A DNA stretch of 27,550 nucleotides. It comes from Sphingobacterium sp. UBA7855. Its GTDB lineage: Bacteria > Bacteroidota > Bacteroidia > Sphingobacteriales > Sphingobacteriaceae. A program made the position numbers and the translations under genes. Below, one piece after another: positions 16,442 through 24,558 of the stretch (the stretch's first letter is position 1; each line of letters opens with the position of its first letter). The notes under the pieces were generated by a model that worked only from the letters and a program-made list of their open reading frames with translations, was not told where the DNA came from and made no database searches. Location: NCBI GenBank assembly GCA_002500745.1, contig DLST01000006.1, positions 152,097 to 179,646 on the forward strand. Direction: 5' to 3'.

Positions 16442-17056
16442 ATGAATCAAGGACCAGTTGTACATCAGCGTTGGCTACAAGCTATTAAAGAGTTTAACGA
16501 TACTTCTGCTTATGAGGAATTGTATCGCTATTGCTGGAAAGATCTTTATCAGCACGCTGCCCGTCGGATCCTAGACCGACAGGATGTGGAGGATATTCTA
16601 CAGGAGCTGTTTGTCCAGTTTTGGGAAAGGCGGCATACAATCGACATCCAAATGAATCTCCCAGCCTATTTGAAAGGGATGCTCAAATATAAAATTATAG
16701 ATTTCTTTAATTCCAATAAAGCCAAAGACAGATTGTTGGAGCACTGGAGTAAACATATATTCGACTATGTGCAGCAACATCCAGAGGATCTCAATACGTA
16801 TTTAGCCCTTGAGAAGTTGTTGGAGGAAGAGCTGGAAAATATGCCACAGAATATGCGGCAAGCGCTTTTATTAAAATGGGAGCATTTATCCATTCGAGAG
16901 ATAGCCATGCGTATGGGGCTGTCTGAGCAAACGGTCAAAAATAATCTTACGGAAGCATCCAAACGACTACGGAAAGCTATTTTGGGCTATCAACATGTTC
17001 AAAACGGTAGTTTTAGCATTCTTTTGGTCTTTATGATAGACGAGCTCGCTAAGTAG
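16442..17056 (+). CDS. ECF sigma factor of a FecR/TonB-receptor cascade
   Basis: A 204-residue RNA polymerase sigma-70 factor of the extracytoplasmic-function type. Region 2 is at about 23-90 (DVEDILQELFVQFWERR at 48-64, contacting core enzyme and the -10 element). Region 4 is at about 131-180, with the helix-turn-helix SIREIAMRMGLSEQTVKNN (150-168). Region 3 is absent, as expected. The C-terminus ends in a short hydrophobic stretch (SFSILLVFMI). It lies 131 nt upstream of an anti-sigma FecR gene and a STN-type TonB receptor, the standard order for ligand-induced surface signalling in Bacteroidota: ligand binding at the receptor relieves FecR and frees the sigma factor. Its target is probably the downstream receptor gene. 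Confidence 0.93.
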   Translation: MNQGPVVHQRWLQAIKEFNDTSAYEELYRYCWKDLYQHAARRILDRQDVEDILQELFVQFWERRHTIDIQMNLPAYLKGMLKYKIIDFFNSNKAKDRLLEHWSKHIFDYVQQHPEDLNTYLALEKLLEEELENMPQNMRQALLLKWEHLSIREIAMRMGLSEQTVKNNLTEASKRLRKAILGYQHVQNGSFSILLVFMIDELAK

Positions 17057-17187
17057 CTTACCCACCTTGCCACATTCCTATTTTCTGAACTTTGATCCTT
17101 TAACAATTCTTTCATACAACATTAACTATTTCTTGAAGTACTTTGGGGCTTTTTTGCGGACTTGTATATAAACAGCAGGCATAAAAA

Positions 17188-18150
17188 GTGAAAAGAAGAA
17201 TTTTTGAATCGCTAATTGATAGATATCGCCAAAATAAGGCTAGCGCTAGTGAGCGTACACTGATTGATCGTTGGTATGCCGAACTTGATGGAGAAGATGT
17301 ACCCGACTATAAAGTTGACGAGAGTCAATTGTGGGAAAGAATTCATCGGCAGATTGGAAATAGTTCCAGAAGAAACGTACCTGTTCGGAAAATGCTGTAT
17401 TGGTCTGTAGCTGCTGCCGCATGTGTCTTGCTTTGTCTTGGTGTTTTATTTTGGGGTGTCAAGGGGGATGATACAGTTTTGAGAAAGCAGGCTATGCTTA
17501 AAACAGGATATCGGGTTTTTGAAACGGGAATTGCGCAACGGAAAAGAGTGCAGCTTGCAGATGGCTCAACGGTAATTTTAAATGCACGGACGAAGTTGAA
17601 ATTGGATACGGTTTCTTTCGATCGAAAGGATCGCATGGTAGAGCTCCTCGCGGGGGAAGCTTTTTTTGATGTAAAAAAAGATGCTACGAAAGCCTTTATT
17701 GTAAAAGCTCGAGACATACAAACTAAAGTTTTAGGTACTTCCTTTACCGTTAAAAACTATGCGGAACTGGACGATATATCTGTGTCGGTATTTACCGGCA
17801 AAGTTGAGGTCGTGGCCAACCGCAACCTGTTGGGGATACTGGAAAGAGGAGACCAGATTCGTTATTCCAAAAATAGTAATAAAAGCCAACTGGGGAATTT
17901 TGATCTCTTGACGCGAAATAGCTGGATCGAAGGACGTGTATATCTTAAACAAAGCACTTTCGCTGAGATGGCTATAGCAATCAAAAATATCTATGGTAAA
18001 GATCTTGAGGCTGCAGATATTCAAATTTCCCAACAGCATTATAGTATGCCTATATCGAGGCAGTTATCATGGGCGGCGACCTTAGAAAGTATTAAAGCCA
18101 TTCATCACAATAAGTCTAGAAAGGAGGGGAATAAAGTGCTGATTTACTAA
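17188..18150 (+). CDS. FecR-family anti-sigma factor
   Basis: A 320-residue single-pass inner-membrane protein that would hold the sigma factor inactive until the outer-membrane receptor signals. The cytoplasmic N-terminus (1-67) contains the likely sigma-binding helices. The membrane segment is MLYWSVAAAACVLLCLGVLF (69-88). A FecR periplasmic domain follows at about 116-210 (VQLADGSTVILNARTKLKLD, then ELLAGEAFFDVKKD, then VLGTSFTVKNY), and a DUF4974-like C-terminal domain at about 250-320 contacts the receptor STN domain. Translation starts at GTG (17188); no better ATG is available upstream. It lies between the sigma gene and the STN-type receptor. Confidence 0.93.
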   Translation: MKRRIFESLIDRYRQNKASASERTLIDRWYAELDGEDVPDYKVDESQLWERIHRQIGNSSRRNVPVRKMLYWSVAAAACVLLCLGVLFWGVKGDDTVLRKQAMLKTGYRVFETGIAQRKRVQLADGSTVILNARTKLKLDTVSFDRKDRMVELLAGEAFFDVKKDATKAFIVKARDIQTKVLGTSFTVKNYAELDDISVSVFTGKVEVVANRNLLGILERGDQIRYSKNSNKSQLGNFDLLTRNSWIEGRVYLKQSTFAEMAIAIKNIYGKDLEAADIQISQQHYSMPISRQLSWAATLESIKAIHHNKSRKEGNKVLIY

Positions 18151-18164
18151 ATAGTGGACAAAAA

Positions 18165-18190
18165 GAGCCGACGACCGCCATCGTCGGCTC
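18165..18190. other. Perfect 10-bp hairpin between fecR and the receptor
   Basis: GAGCCGACGA (18165-18174) and TCGTCGGCTC (18181-18190) form a perfect, GC-rich 10-bp stem with a 6-nt loop, 14 nt after the fecR stop codon. No T-run follows on the plus strand; on the minus strand a T5 run follows. It may terminate antisense transcription, or act as an mRNA stability or attenuation structure between fecR and the receptor. A second weaker hairpin (ACTCCT/AGGGGT) follows at about 18202-18217. Confidence 0.6.
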
Positions 18191-18267
18191 CGATTGGTAC
18201 GACTCCTAAATAGGGGTAAATAACATATACAACAACTTGTAGAGATATTATATACGTAAACAAATTT

Positions 18268-21200
18268 ATGAAATTTAACCAATACGTTACGAAAAACGAT
18301 ATTAAGTTTATGATAAAGACATCGCTGGTAGGATTGCTTCTATCGATAGTTTCTGTCGAAATACTCTTGGCTTCTGTCGTACATGGACAGCTACTTAATA
18401 GAGAAATTTCCATCTCCTTTAATGAATCTAGCATTCCTGCAGTTTTTGAACGCCTAGAATCTCAAAACATCCATATTGCTTTTGACGCCGCAAAATATAA
18501 TCTGTCGAAGAAAAAAGTAAGTTCTAAAATTTTTATAAAAAGCAGTGTCAGAGATGTCATGCATTATCTTCTTAAGGAAACAAACCTGACGGCCATTGAC
18601 AATGGAGTATACATTACATTGACCGAAAAAACTATTCAACAAAGTGGACGTATTTCGGGTAAAATAATTGACGACCGCGGACAACCATTGGCGAATGCCA
18701 GTATTAAATTGGTCGGTATGAATAAATCTACGCAAACCAGTCTAGATGGTAGTTACGGTTTCATAGTGGCGACAGGTGTATATACCCTTGAAGTAAGTTA
18801 TTTGTCCTACCGTACACAACGTATCGAGGGGGTGAAAGTCGAATCAGGACAGCGTACGGCACTAAATATTGAGATGAAGGCGCAGGTAAATGCTCTGGAA
18901 ACTGCTGTAGTGACAGTTCCGTTCAAAAAGGCTTCTGTGGCAGGACTGTATGCAGCACAAAAAAATGCCGCTTCAGTAACCGATGGGATTTCTGCAGAGC
19001 AGATTGCCCGAACACCAGACAATGATATTGGACAAGTTTTAAAACGCGTGACAGGATTGACAACAGTCAATAATAGAAATGTAATTGTAAGAGGAATGTC
19101 TGATCGTTACAATCAAGCAATGCTGGATGGGGTTGTGATTCCAAGCACTTCACAGAATAGGCGTGATTTTTCCTTTGATATTATTCCGACAGAGATGGTC
19201 AGCTCCGTTGTTGTCAATAAGACTGCAACACCGGATGTCTCTGCAGAATTTTCTGGTGGCCAGGTTTCAGTGAATACACTAGATATTCCAGAAAAGAATT
19301 TTACGTCGATTCAATATGGAATTGGTGGAAATTCCCGTACGACAGGAAAAGACTTCTATCGTCTCGGAGAGCGTAAGACATCCGAATTCTTTGGTTTTAA
19401 TCACTCCTCTTCCAAGCAACCTCAAGGTATACAGCCCTGGTTTTGGAATGGCGAGGCAAGACGTCTAGACGCTCCCCCTGGATATATCTTGAATGATCCA
19501 AAGTTGAACGAGGAATTTTTGATGCCTGGTTCAACGTTGAAGTATAATGACATTGATGCCATCGAACAATCTAAAGTTGTCAACGCTGATGCCATGAAAT
19601 TATATCGCTACAAGGCCAGTCCCAATCAAAATTTACGATTTGCATTGGGTAGACGATATGCGATCTCAAACGGATTATTGTTCGGATTCTCCGCCTCTGC
19701 AAATATTCGGAATGAACAGAATATCGTACCCTTTAATAATGTTCGAGGGTCTGGTATCATTAATGGATATGGGGAAAAACAGCACATGATAGAAAGTGAT
19801 ACAATCGGCCAAAATGGAGCTGGGACTTCGTATCGTTTTAATAGCAGTAGCGGATTGGTCGCAAATTTTGGATTAAAGGGACAGGATTTTAAGCTTGCAT
19901 TTAAAAATATGTATGCACGCACCTTTAACAATAATTATAGTGAAAACATCCGGGCGACGTTTACAAATTTGAGTAGCCCGCCGACCAAAAATCAATATCA
20001 ATTGCCTGAAACAATGTCTTTGCAGCAACACCAATTAAGTGTTGAGTATCAGCTGCCTTGGGATATCAAAGCGGAGGGGATGTTTGCTTACAATAGAATT
20101 CAGCAGCAGATTTTGGATGAGCGCAAGTTGCGTTATGGACTAACAACAATAATAGATGGAAATTATATCTTTCAAAGCCCCAATTTATTGAGTCTTTCTA
20201 ATTGGTCCAATCATTCGGAAACAGGGTTCGATTCCCGTATGTGGACGGAGATCAATGAACATGATTATAACTGGGCGATGGCATTTTCACGAATGTTCGG
20301 GGCAGGGAAAGTCGTCAGTACATTAGTGAAAGTCGGGTATCAAGGATGGAAGAAAAACCGCGATCTATCTGTTTTTCGGCTACTACCTTTCACAAGATCC
20401 TATCTTCCTGATGATCCCTCGAAAGGGGCGCCCGCAATAGAGATGCCTTATGATGTATTGGTGTCTGCAGCAAATATTGGGAATGGTATTGGTCAGGCAT
20501 ATTATTATCCTGAACCTATTGGGGGAAGTGTCTACGATGGTGCAATGAATTCACATGCCGCATACTTCATGTTGGATCAGAAATTTTGGAATAAGCTGAG
20601 GTTAGTTTATGGTCTACGTGCTGAATATTACAATTTGCAAAATCGTCAAGATGAAATGTTTAGAAAACAAAATGGTGATCCCAATGAGGATAACAACAAA
20701 TTACTGCTGTATAAACTTATGATCCGTGAAAAAAATTGGAAATTATTGCCGTCGATCAATGCAACTTATAGTGTCAGTAATACTTTTAATGTGAGAGGAA
20801 GTTACTCCAAAACGGCTATTCGGCCGGATTTTAGGGAAACAGGCTTTTTTGGCTTCTATGATTTTGAATTAGACGCTATCGTTTCTGGGGATAATGTAGA
20901 GTCAACTTTTATCGATAATGTCGATATGCGGTTGGAATGGTATCCGAGTCCGGGCGAAATTATATCCCTGACAGGATTTTATAAATATTTGGATAAACCA
21001 ATAGAATTGATCGAAAATGAGGATGTAAGTCCGGGGAGCGCATATGTTTTTAATAATATGGAGTCTGCTAAAAACATGGGGATAGAATTTGAAATCCGTA
21101 AAAACCTAGGTTTTCTCGGTGAAGCAGATTGGTTATCTAAAGCTTTTATAAATGCAAACGGCACTTTGTTGAAATCAGAAGTAAATGCATTGAGTCAGTG

Positions 21201-21681
21201 GAGGCATAAACTTGTTGATAACGTAACCGTAGCAGAACGACAAAAAAATAGAGCACCAAACCAGGACCGTCCATTAGTGGGACAGTCGCCCTGGTTGTTA
21301 AACTTGGGAGTAGGTTATTGGGGGGATGATTTTGGAATAACAACAAGTTACAATCATAGAGGATACCGTACGAATACAGCATCCGTCAACCCGAATCGAG
21401 TAGAGTATGAACTTGCACCGAGGCAGCTTGATCTACAGGTGTATAAGCGTTTTCTGCGACAACAGCTGGAAATTAAATTTAACGCTGCTAATCTTTTAGA
21501 TGAATGGACGCAGTATTATCAAAATCAGTCGGCTTACAGTGAATCCAAAGGCGAAAATGGAGAAAAGATCTTTGACCTTGTTAAAGGAGATAATAAATAT
21601 AGTAGGGCGGATGATGATATTATAACTTATCGTAAAAAAGACGGGCGAAGGTTTAACCTTTCCGTGATCTATAGCTTTTAA
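18268..21681 (+). CDS. STN-type TonB-dependent receptor (signal-transducing)
   Basis: A 1137-residue outer-membrane receptor. The signal peptide is at about 15-41 (IKTSLVGLLLSIVSV... to VVHGQ); ATG at 18310 (Met15) is an alternative start. A secretin/TonB N-terminal short domain (STN) at about 45-120 (ISISFNESSIPAVFERLESQ) would talk to FecR. A carboxypeptidase-regulatory-like domain is at 127-205, the plug at about 210-340 with VIVRGMSDRYN (272-282) and NKTATPDVSAEFSGG (317-331), then the barrel ending RRFNLSVIYSF. The plug motifs match the receptor at 356-3172 almost word for word, so the two are paralogues; the STN domain and adjacent sigma/FecR genes distinguish this copy. No SusD gene follows. 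A beta-helix lipoprotein gene starts 284 nt downstream. Ligand unknown. Confidence 0.95.
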   Translation: MKFNQYVTKNDIKFMIKTSLVGLLLSIVSVEILLASVVHGQLLNREISISFNESSIPAVFERLESQNIHIAFDAAKYNLSKKKVSSKIFIKSSVRDVMHYLLKETNLTAIDNGVYITLTEKTIQQSGRISGKIIDDRGQPLANASIKLVGMNKSTQTSLDGSYGFIVATGVYTLEVSYLSYRTQRIEGVKVESGQRTALNIEMKAQVNALETAVVTVPFKKASVAGLYAAQKNAASVTDGISAEQIARTPDNDIGQVLKRVTGLTTVNNRNVIVRGMSDRYNQAMLDGVVIPSTSQNRRDFSFDIIPTEMVSSVVVNKTATPDVSAEFSGGQVSVNTLDIPEKNFTSIQYGIGGNSRTTGKDFYRLGERKTSEFFGFNHSSSKQPQGIQPWFWNGEARRLDAPPGYILNDPKLNEEFLMPGSTLKYNDIDAIEQSKVVNADAMKLYRYKASPNQNLRFALGRRYAISNGLLFGFSASANIRNEQNIVPFNNVRGSGIINGYGEKQHMIESDTIGQNGAGTSYRFNSSSGLVANFGLKGQDFKLAFKNMYARTFNNNYSENIRATFTNLSSPPTKNQYQLPETMSLQQHQLSVEYQLPWDIKAEGMFAYNRIQQQILDERKLRYGLTTIIDGNYIFQSPNLLSLSNWSNHSETGFDSRMWTEINEHDYNWAMAFSRMFGAGKVVSTLVKVGYQGWKKNRDLSVFRLLPFTRSYLPDDPSKGAPAIEMPYDVLVSAANIGNGIGQAYYYPEPIGGSVYDGAMNSHAAYFMLDQKFWNKLRLVYGLRAEYYNLQNRQDEMFRKQNGDPNEDNNKLLLYKLMIREKNWKLLPSINATYSVSNTFNVRGSYSKTAIRPDFRETGFFGFYDFELDAIVSGDNVESTFIDNVDMRLEWYPSPGEIISLTGFYKYLDKPIELIENEDVSPGSAYVFNNMESAKNMGIEFEIRKNLGFLGEADWLSKAFINANGTLLKSEVNALSQWRHKLVDNVTVAERQKNRAPNQDRPLVGQSPWLLNLGVGYWGDDFGITTSYNHRGYRTNTASVNPNRVEYELAPRQLDLQVYKRFLRQQLEIKFNAANLLDEWTQYYQNQSAYSESKGENGEKIFDLVKGDNKYSRADDDIITYRKKDGRRFNLSVIYSF

Positions 21682-21875
21682 ATAATAAGGTGAAAATAAG
21701 TGTGGAGGGCTATTTAATTGTAATAGGCTTCAAAGATATCGTAGAAATTTAGAAAAAACTACTGCGCGAGGCAGTTTCATATCACTCCTTAATAATGTAT
21801 ATAGTTCCGGGTTTGTCCATATAACGCAACAGGAAGATAAAAATAGAGAAACAAAAAACGGGTGATTGAAAACAA

Positions 21876-21916
21876 CTATGCAGCCTTATGAAATGCTATC
21901 CCATAGGGATGCATAG
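21876..21916 (+). promoter_or_regulatory. Structured leader upstream of beta-helix lipoprotein 2
   Basis: Two mutually exclusive hairpins can form. The outer one pairs CTATGC (21876-21881) with GCATAG (21911-21916). The inner one pairs ATGC-ATCCC, with one bulged T (21893-21902), with GGGATGCAT (21906-21914). They lie 50 nt before the lipoprotein ATG. No T-run follows, so this is not a simple terminator. The rest of the gap between the receptor and the lipoprotein shows no gene. Confidence 0.35.
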
Positions 21917-21965
21917 TCTAAAAAATGATCTTGTGATGGCAAAACTAGTAATTATTTAACGCAAA

Positions 21966-23321
21966 ATGAAAAAAATCTTAACAGTAGCAAGCGTATGCGC
22001 AATCGCATTAGCTTCTTGTAACAAGGACAATGTGGGACCAAATTCAGATTTGAATGCTGGCTTGCCAAATAAACCTCAGGCAACAATCCCAACAGATGCT
22101 GCCGGCATTATTACTAAAACAACTCTTTCAGCTGATACAGTATGGAAAATTGACGGTGTGGCTTTTGTTCGGCCAGGAGCTACCTTAACTATTCAAGCGG
22201 GGACATTTATTACTTCTGGAGTAACTAAAGCATACAATGATCAAATTACTGGATTAACACACAATATCAAAGGGGTATTAGTTGTACCTAAAACAGCTAA
22301 ATTGATTGCTAATGGTACTGCTGCTGCACCTATTGTATTTACTTCTCCTAATGCTGGTGGTTCCCGTAATCCAGGTGATTTTGGAGGAGTTGTATTATTA
22401 GGCAATGCAACGACAAATCAAGCTGCGACAAAAAGAATCGAAGGTATTCCGCAACCTGTTGGTGTAGATGTGTCTTATGGAGGAACAAATGCTGCCGATA
22501 ATTCGGGTTCTTTAAAATATGTACGTATTGAATTCGCTGGTTATAACTTAACGGCTGATAACGAGATTAATGGGTTGACTTTAGGTGGCGTTGGTACTGG
22601 GACTACATTGGAAAATATTCAGGTATCTTGGGGTAAAGATGATGGATTTGAATTTTTTGGTGGTACTGTAAATGCTAAATATTTAGTGGCGTTGTCAAAT
22701 GATGATGATGACTTTGATTTCGATCACGGTTACACAGGGACAATTCAATATGCTTTATCATTAAAGGATCCCAATTCTACCAACAGTACTTCTAGTGGTA
22801 GTTCTGATTCAAATGGTTTGGAATCGGATAATGAAGGTACAGCTCCATATGCAGCTACACCAAAAACTCGCCCAGTATTGAAAAATTTCACATTCTTGGG
22901 TATTAAAGATGCTACTATAGCAGGAACTAAACTAAAATTTGGTAACCGCTGGAGAAGAGCGTCTGAATACGATATCCAAAACTCAATTATTGCTGGCTAT
23001 GCAACAGGGGCAGCATTTCAAGATGGAGCCACAGGTACTTTTACAGGAAATGTTGTACATGCATATTCTGCGGCCTTTAGTGGTGCTACTCCGGCTGGAA
23101 ACCAAACAAATGTGTCAACAGATGCTGCCGCATATTTGAAGTTAGCGGGTGGTGCCAATATTTTTTATCCAACGGCGTCTTTATTTAACCCTGTATTTCT
23201 AAGACCACTGTCGACTTCGCCAGCATATGGTAATGGAACGACTACTTATAGTGGTGCGTTTCATCCAACAACTGCTCCTTGGACAGCAACCTGGACCCAA
23301 TTTGATCCAAAAAATTATTAA
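21966..23321 (+). CDS. Beta-helix surface lipoprotein 2, partner of the STN receptor
   Basis: A 451-residue lipoprotein with a short signal peptide and Cys18 in AIALASC followed by NKDN. It has the same core as the protein at 3252-4646: LTIQAGTFITSG, then LVVPKTAKLIANGTAAAPIVFTS, NPGDFGGVVLLGNA, DNSGSLKYVRIEFAG, NEINGLTLGGVGTGTTLENIQVSWGKDDGFEFFGGTVNAKYLV, NDDDDFDFDHGYTG and NGLESDN. These repeats suggest a right-handed beta-helix. The NDDDDFDFDHGY stretch is rich in Asp and could bind Ca2+ or another cation, which is inference. The gene follows the STN-type receptor, so it is probably the surface-exposed accessory protein of that transporter. Followed by a terminator and another lipoprotein gene. 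Confidence 0.86.
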   Translation: MKKILTVASVCAIALASCNKDNVGPNSDLNAGLPNKPQATIPTDAAGIITKTTLSADTVWKIDGVAFVRPGATLTIQAGTFITSGVTKAYNDQITGLTHNIKGVLVVPKTAKLIANGTAAAPIVFTSPNAGGSRNPGDFGGVVLLGNATTNQAATKRIEGIPQPVGVDVSYGGTNAADNSGSLKYVRIEFAGYNLTADNEINGLTLGGVGTGTTLENIQVSWGKDDGFEFFGGTVNAKYLVALSNDDDDFDFDHGYTGTIQYALSLKDPNSTNSTSSGSSDSNGLESDNEGTAPYAATPKTRPVLKNFTFLGIKDATIAGTKLKFGNRWRRASEYDIQNSIIAGYATGAAFQDGATGTFTGNVVHAYSAAFSGATPAGNQTNVSTDAAAYLKLAGGANIFYPTASLFNPVFLRPLSTSPAYGNGTTTYSGAFHPTTAPWTATWTQFDPKNY

Positions 23322-23337
23322 TAGCTTCTATTTATTG

Positions 23338-23373
23338 AGTGAGCCATCTAAATGGCTCACTTCTTATTCTTTA
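23338..23373 (+). terminator. Intrinsic terminator after beta-helix lipoprotein 2
   Basis: A perfect 10-bp stem, AGTGAGCCAT at 23338-23347 and ATGGCTCACT at 23352-23361, has a CTAA loop and is followed by a T-rich stretch (TCTTATTCTTT). It falls only a few bases before the next ATG (23377), so the downstream lipoprotein is probably expressed by partial read-through. Confidence 0.8.
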
Positions 23374-23376
23374 TAT

Positions 23377-24180
23377 ATGTTAAAAAATATATTTTTTTAT
23401 TGTTTTGTCCTTTCGGCAGGATGTATGTTATATGCATGTCACAAGGGCGAGTTGATTCAAGCGCAGGAGGAACTTGCACGCATTACTTTTAAAACCTATA
23501 GTTCTGTGTCGGCGGATATAAAACGAGTTACGGTAGATGGAAAAATCGCGAATGATAATAATGCTAATTTCATTTTTATACGAAATAAAGATATCGACTC
23601 TTCATTGGTTGTTGCGTATAATAGCAAGGATCAAGTTGTATTGGAGCAGCGTTTACCAATAAAATTAGGTTTAAATACCTTTGGAGTGCATAGTAAAAGT
23701 CCAATTGATCCTTCGCTCGTTGTAGGGGAGAATCCTTTGGGTGATAATATTGAGTCTATTCCGGGCAAGATGCAAGTAAAGATTTTAAATTATAACACAA
23801 CGATTTCACCAAAAGGTGAACCCATTCGTCTTGCTGTTTATCAGGGTAAGCCTTTTTTTGATGAAAGTTGGGGGATGGATTTGGTTAAATATGACGAAAC
23901 CCCGATCCTGATCACCGATTTGATATCTGATAAAATCCCTGAAAAATTTACCGTTATACCAGTGGATCCTCTTTATGTTGCAAAGGCTCAAGTATTGGAT
24001 AAAGATTCAAAGCCAGTCCTTATAGATGGACAAAAAGTGTATTTGTTTTTTTACTTTAATGTAGATGTAGCAGTTGTGTATCTTCCTGAAAAAGAATCTG
24101 ATGTCCCGTTAGATGTGGATGCTGTCTCAGAAATCGGAGGTATTGGCTATAGCCTAGATAATATTTGGTTAAAAAAATAA
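23377..24180 (+). CDS. Lipoprotein of unknown function in the STN-receptor locus
   Basis: A protein of 267 residues. The open frame extends 150 nt further upstream, into the previous gene and across a terminator, but ATG at 23377 directly precedes a lipoprotein signal (MLKNIFFYCFVLSAGC), so this start is preferred. Lipidation could be on Cys16 (LSAGC) or Cys21 (LYAC followed by HKG). The mature part is beta-rich, with short repeats such as IKRVTVDGKIANDNNANFIF and an extended acidic C-terminus (YLPEKESDVPLDVDAV). I do not recognise the family. Its place after the receptor and beta-helix lipoprotein matches the position of the broken lipoprotein gene in the first locus, although the two sequences are not obviously similar. 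Confidence 0.78.
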   Translation: MLKNIFFYCFVLSAGCMLYACHKGELIQAQEELARITFKTYSSVSADIKRVTVDGKIANDNNANFIFIRNKDIDSSLVVAYNSKDQVVLEQRLPIKLGLNTFGVHSKSPIDPSLVVGENPLGDNIESIPGKMQVKILNYNTTISPKGEPIRLAVYQGKPFFDESWGMDLVKYDETPILITDLISDKIPEKFTVIPVDPLYVAKAQVLDKDSKPVLIDGQKVYLFFYFNVDVAVVYLPEKESDVPLDVDAVSEIGGIGYSLDNIWLKK

Positions 24181-24238
24181 AAAGGATTGAATCCAATTAA
24201 CGGTGATAATCTAAAAAAATACGCTTAATACAGTTGTC

Positions 24239-24553
24239 ATGAAAGGTATCAGCGATTTAAAACATCGAAAACTAACGACAATTTCCCTTGAAATCCAAGG
24301 AGATGTAGAACATGTTATTGATTCGGAAGTGCTTTATAAATTACGTGCAGAATTTGCGAATCTTAATGAGTTGTATAGGCAATATAGGGAATTATTGAAA
24401 AAATTGGAAGGAGTAGTGCGGGACTATGAATCGAAGGAGCGGGTTATTCGGTCTGAAATTTTGTCTCGCCCTCTTCGTAAGTTAGCCAAAAACGGGCAGA
24501 CTGGAACTGATCTCCGTGAGATCATTTCTTCGTTAAATTCTTGTGCACACTGA
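24239..24553 (+). CDS. Small cytoplasmic coiled-coil protein, unknown function
   Basis: A 104-residue, highly charged protein with no signal peptide. The segment from about 28 to 75 (DSEVLYKLRAEFANLNELYRQYRELLKKLEGVVRDYESKERVIRSE) has a heptad-like pattern and is probably a coiled coil. A possible -7 element TACAGTTG (24229-24236, one mismatch) lies just before the ATG. The gene ends 5 nt from the end of the convergent S41 protease gene. No family recognised; its reality rests on the uninterrupted frame, plausible composition and position. Confidence 0.55.
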   Translation: MKGISDLKHRKLTTISLEIQGDVEHVIDSEVLYKLRAEFANLNELYRQYRELLKKLEGVVRDYESKERVIRSEILSRPLRKLAKNGQTGTDLREIISSLNSCAH

Positions 24554-24558
24554 CGAAA

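Noticed and set aside
23227..23376. Longer N-terminus for the lipoprotein at 23377
   Set aside because: The extension lies inside the previous gene and crosses a terminator; the signal peptide begins at the 23377 ATG.
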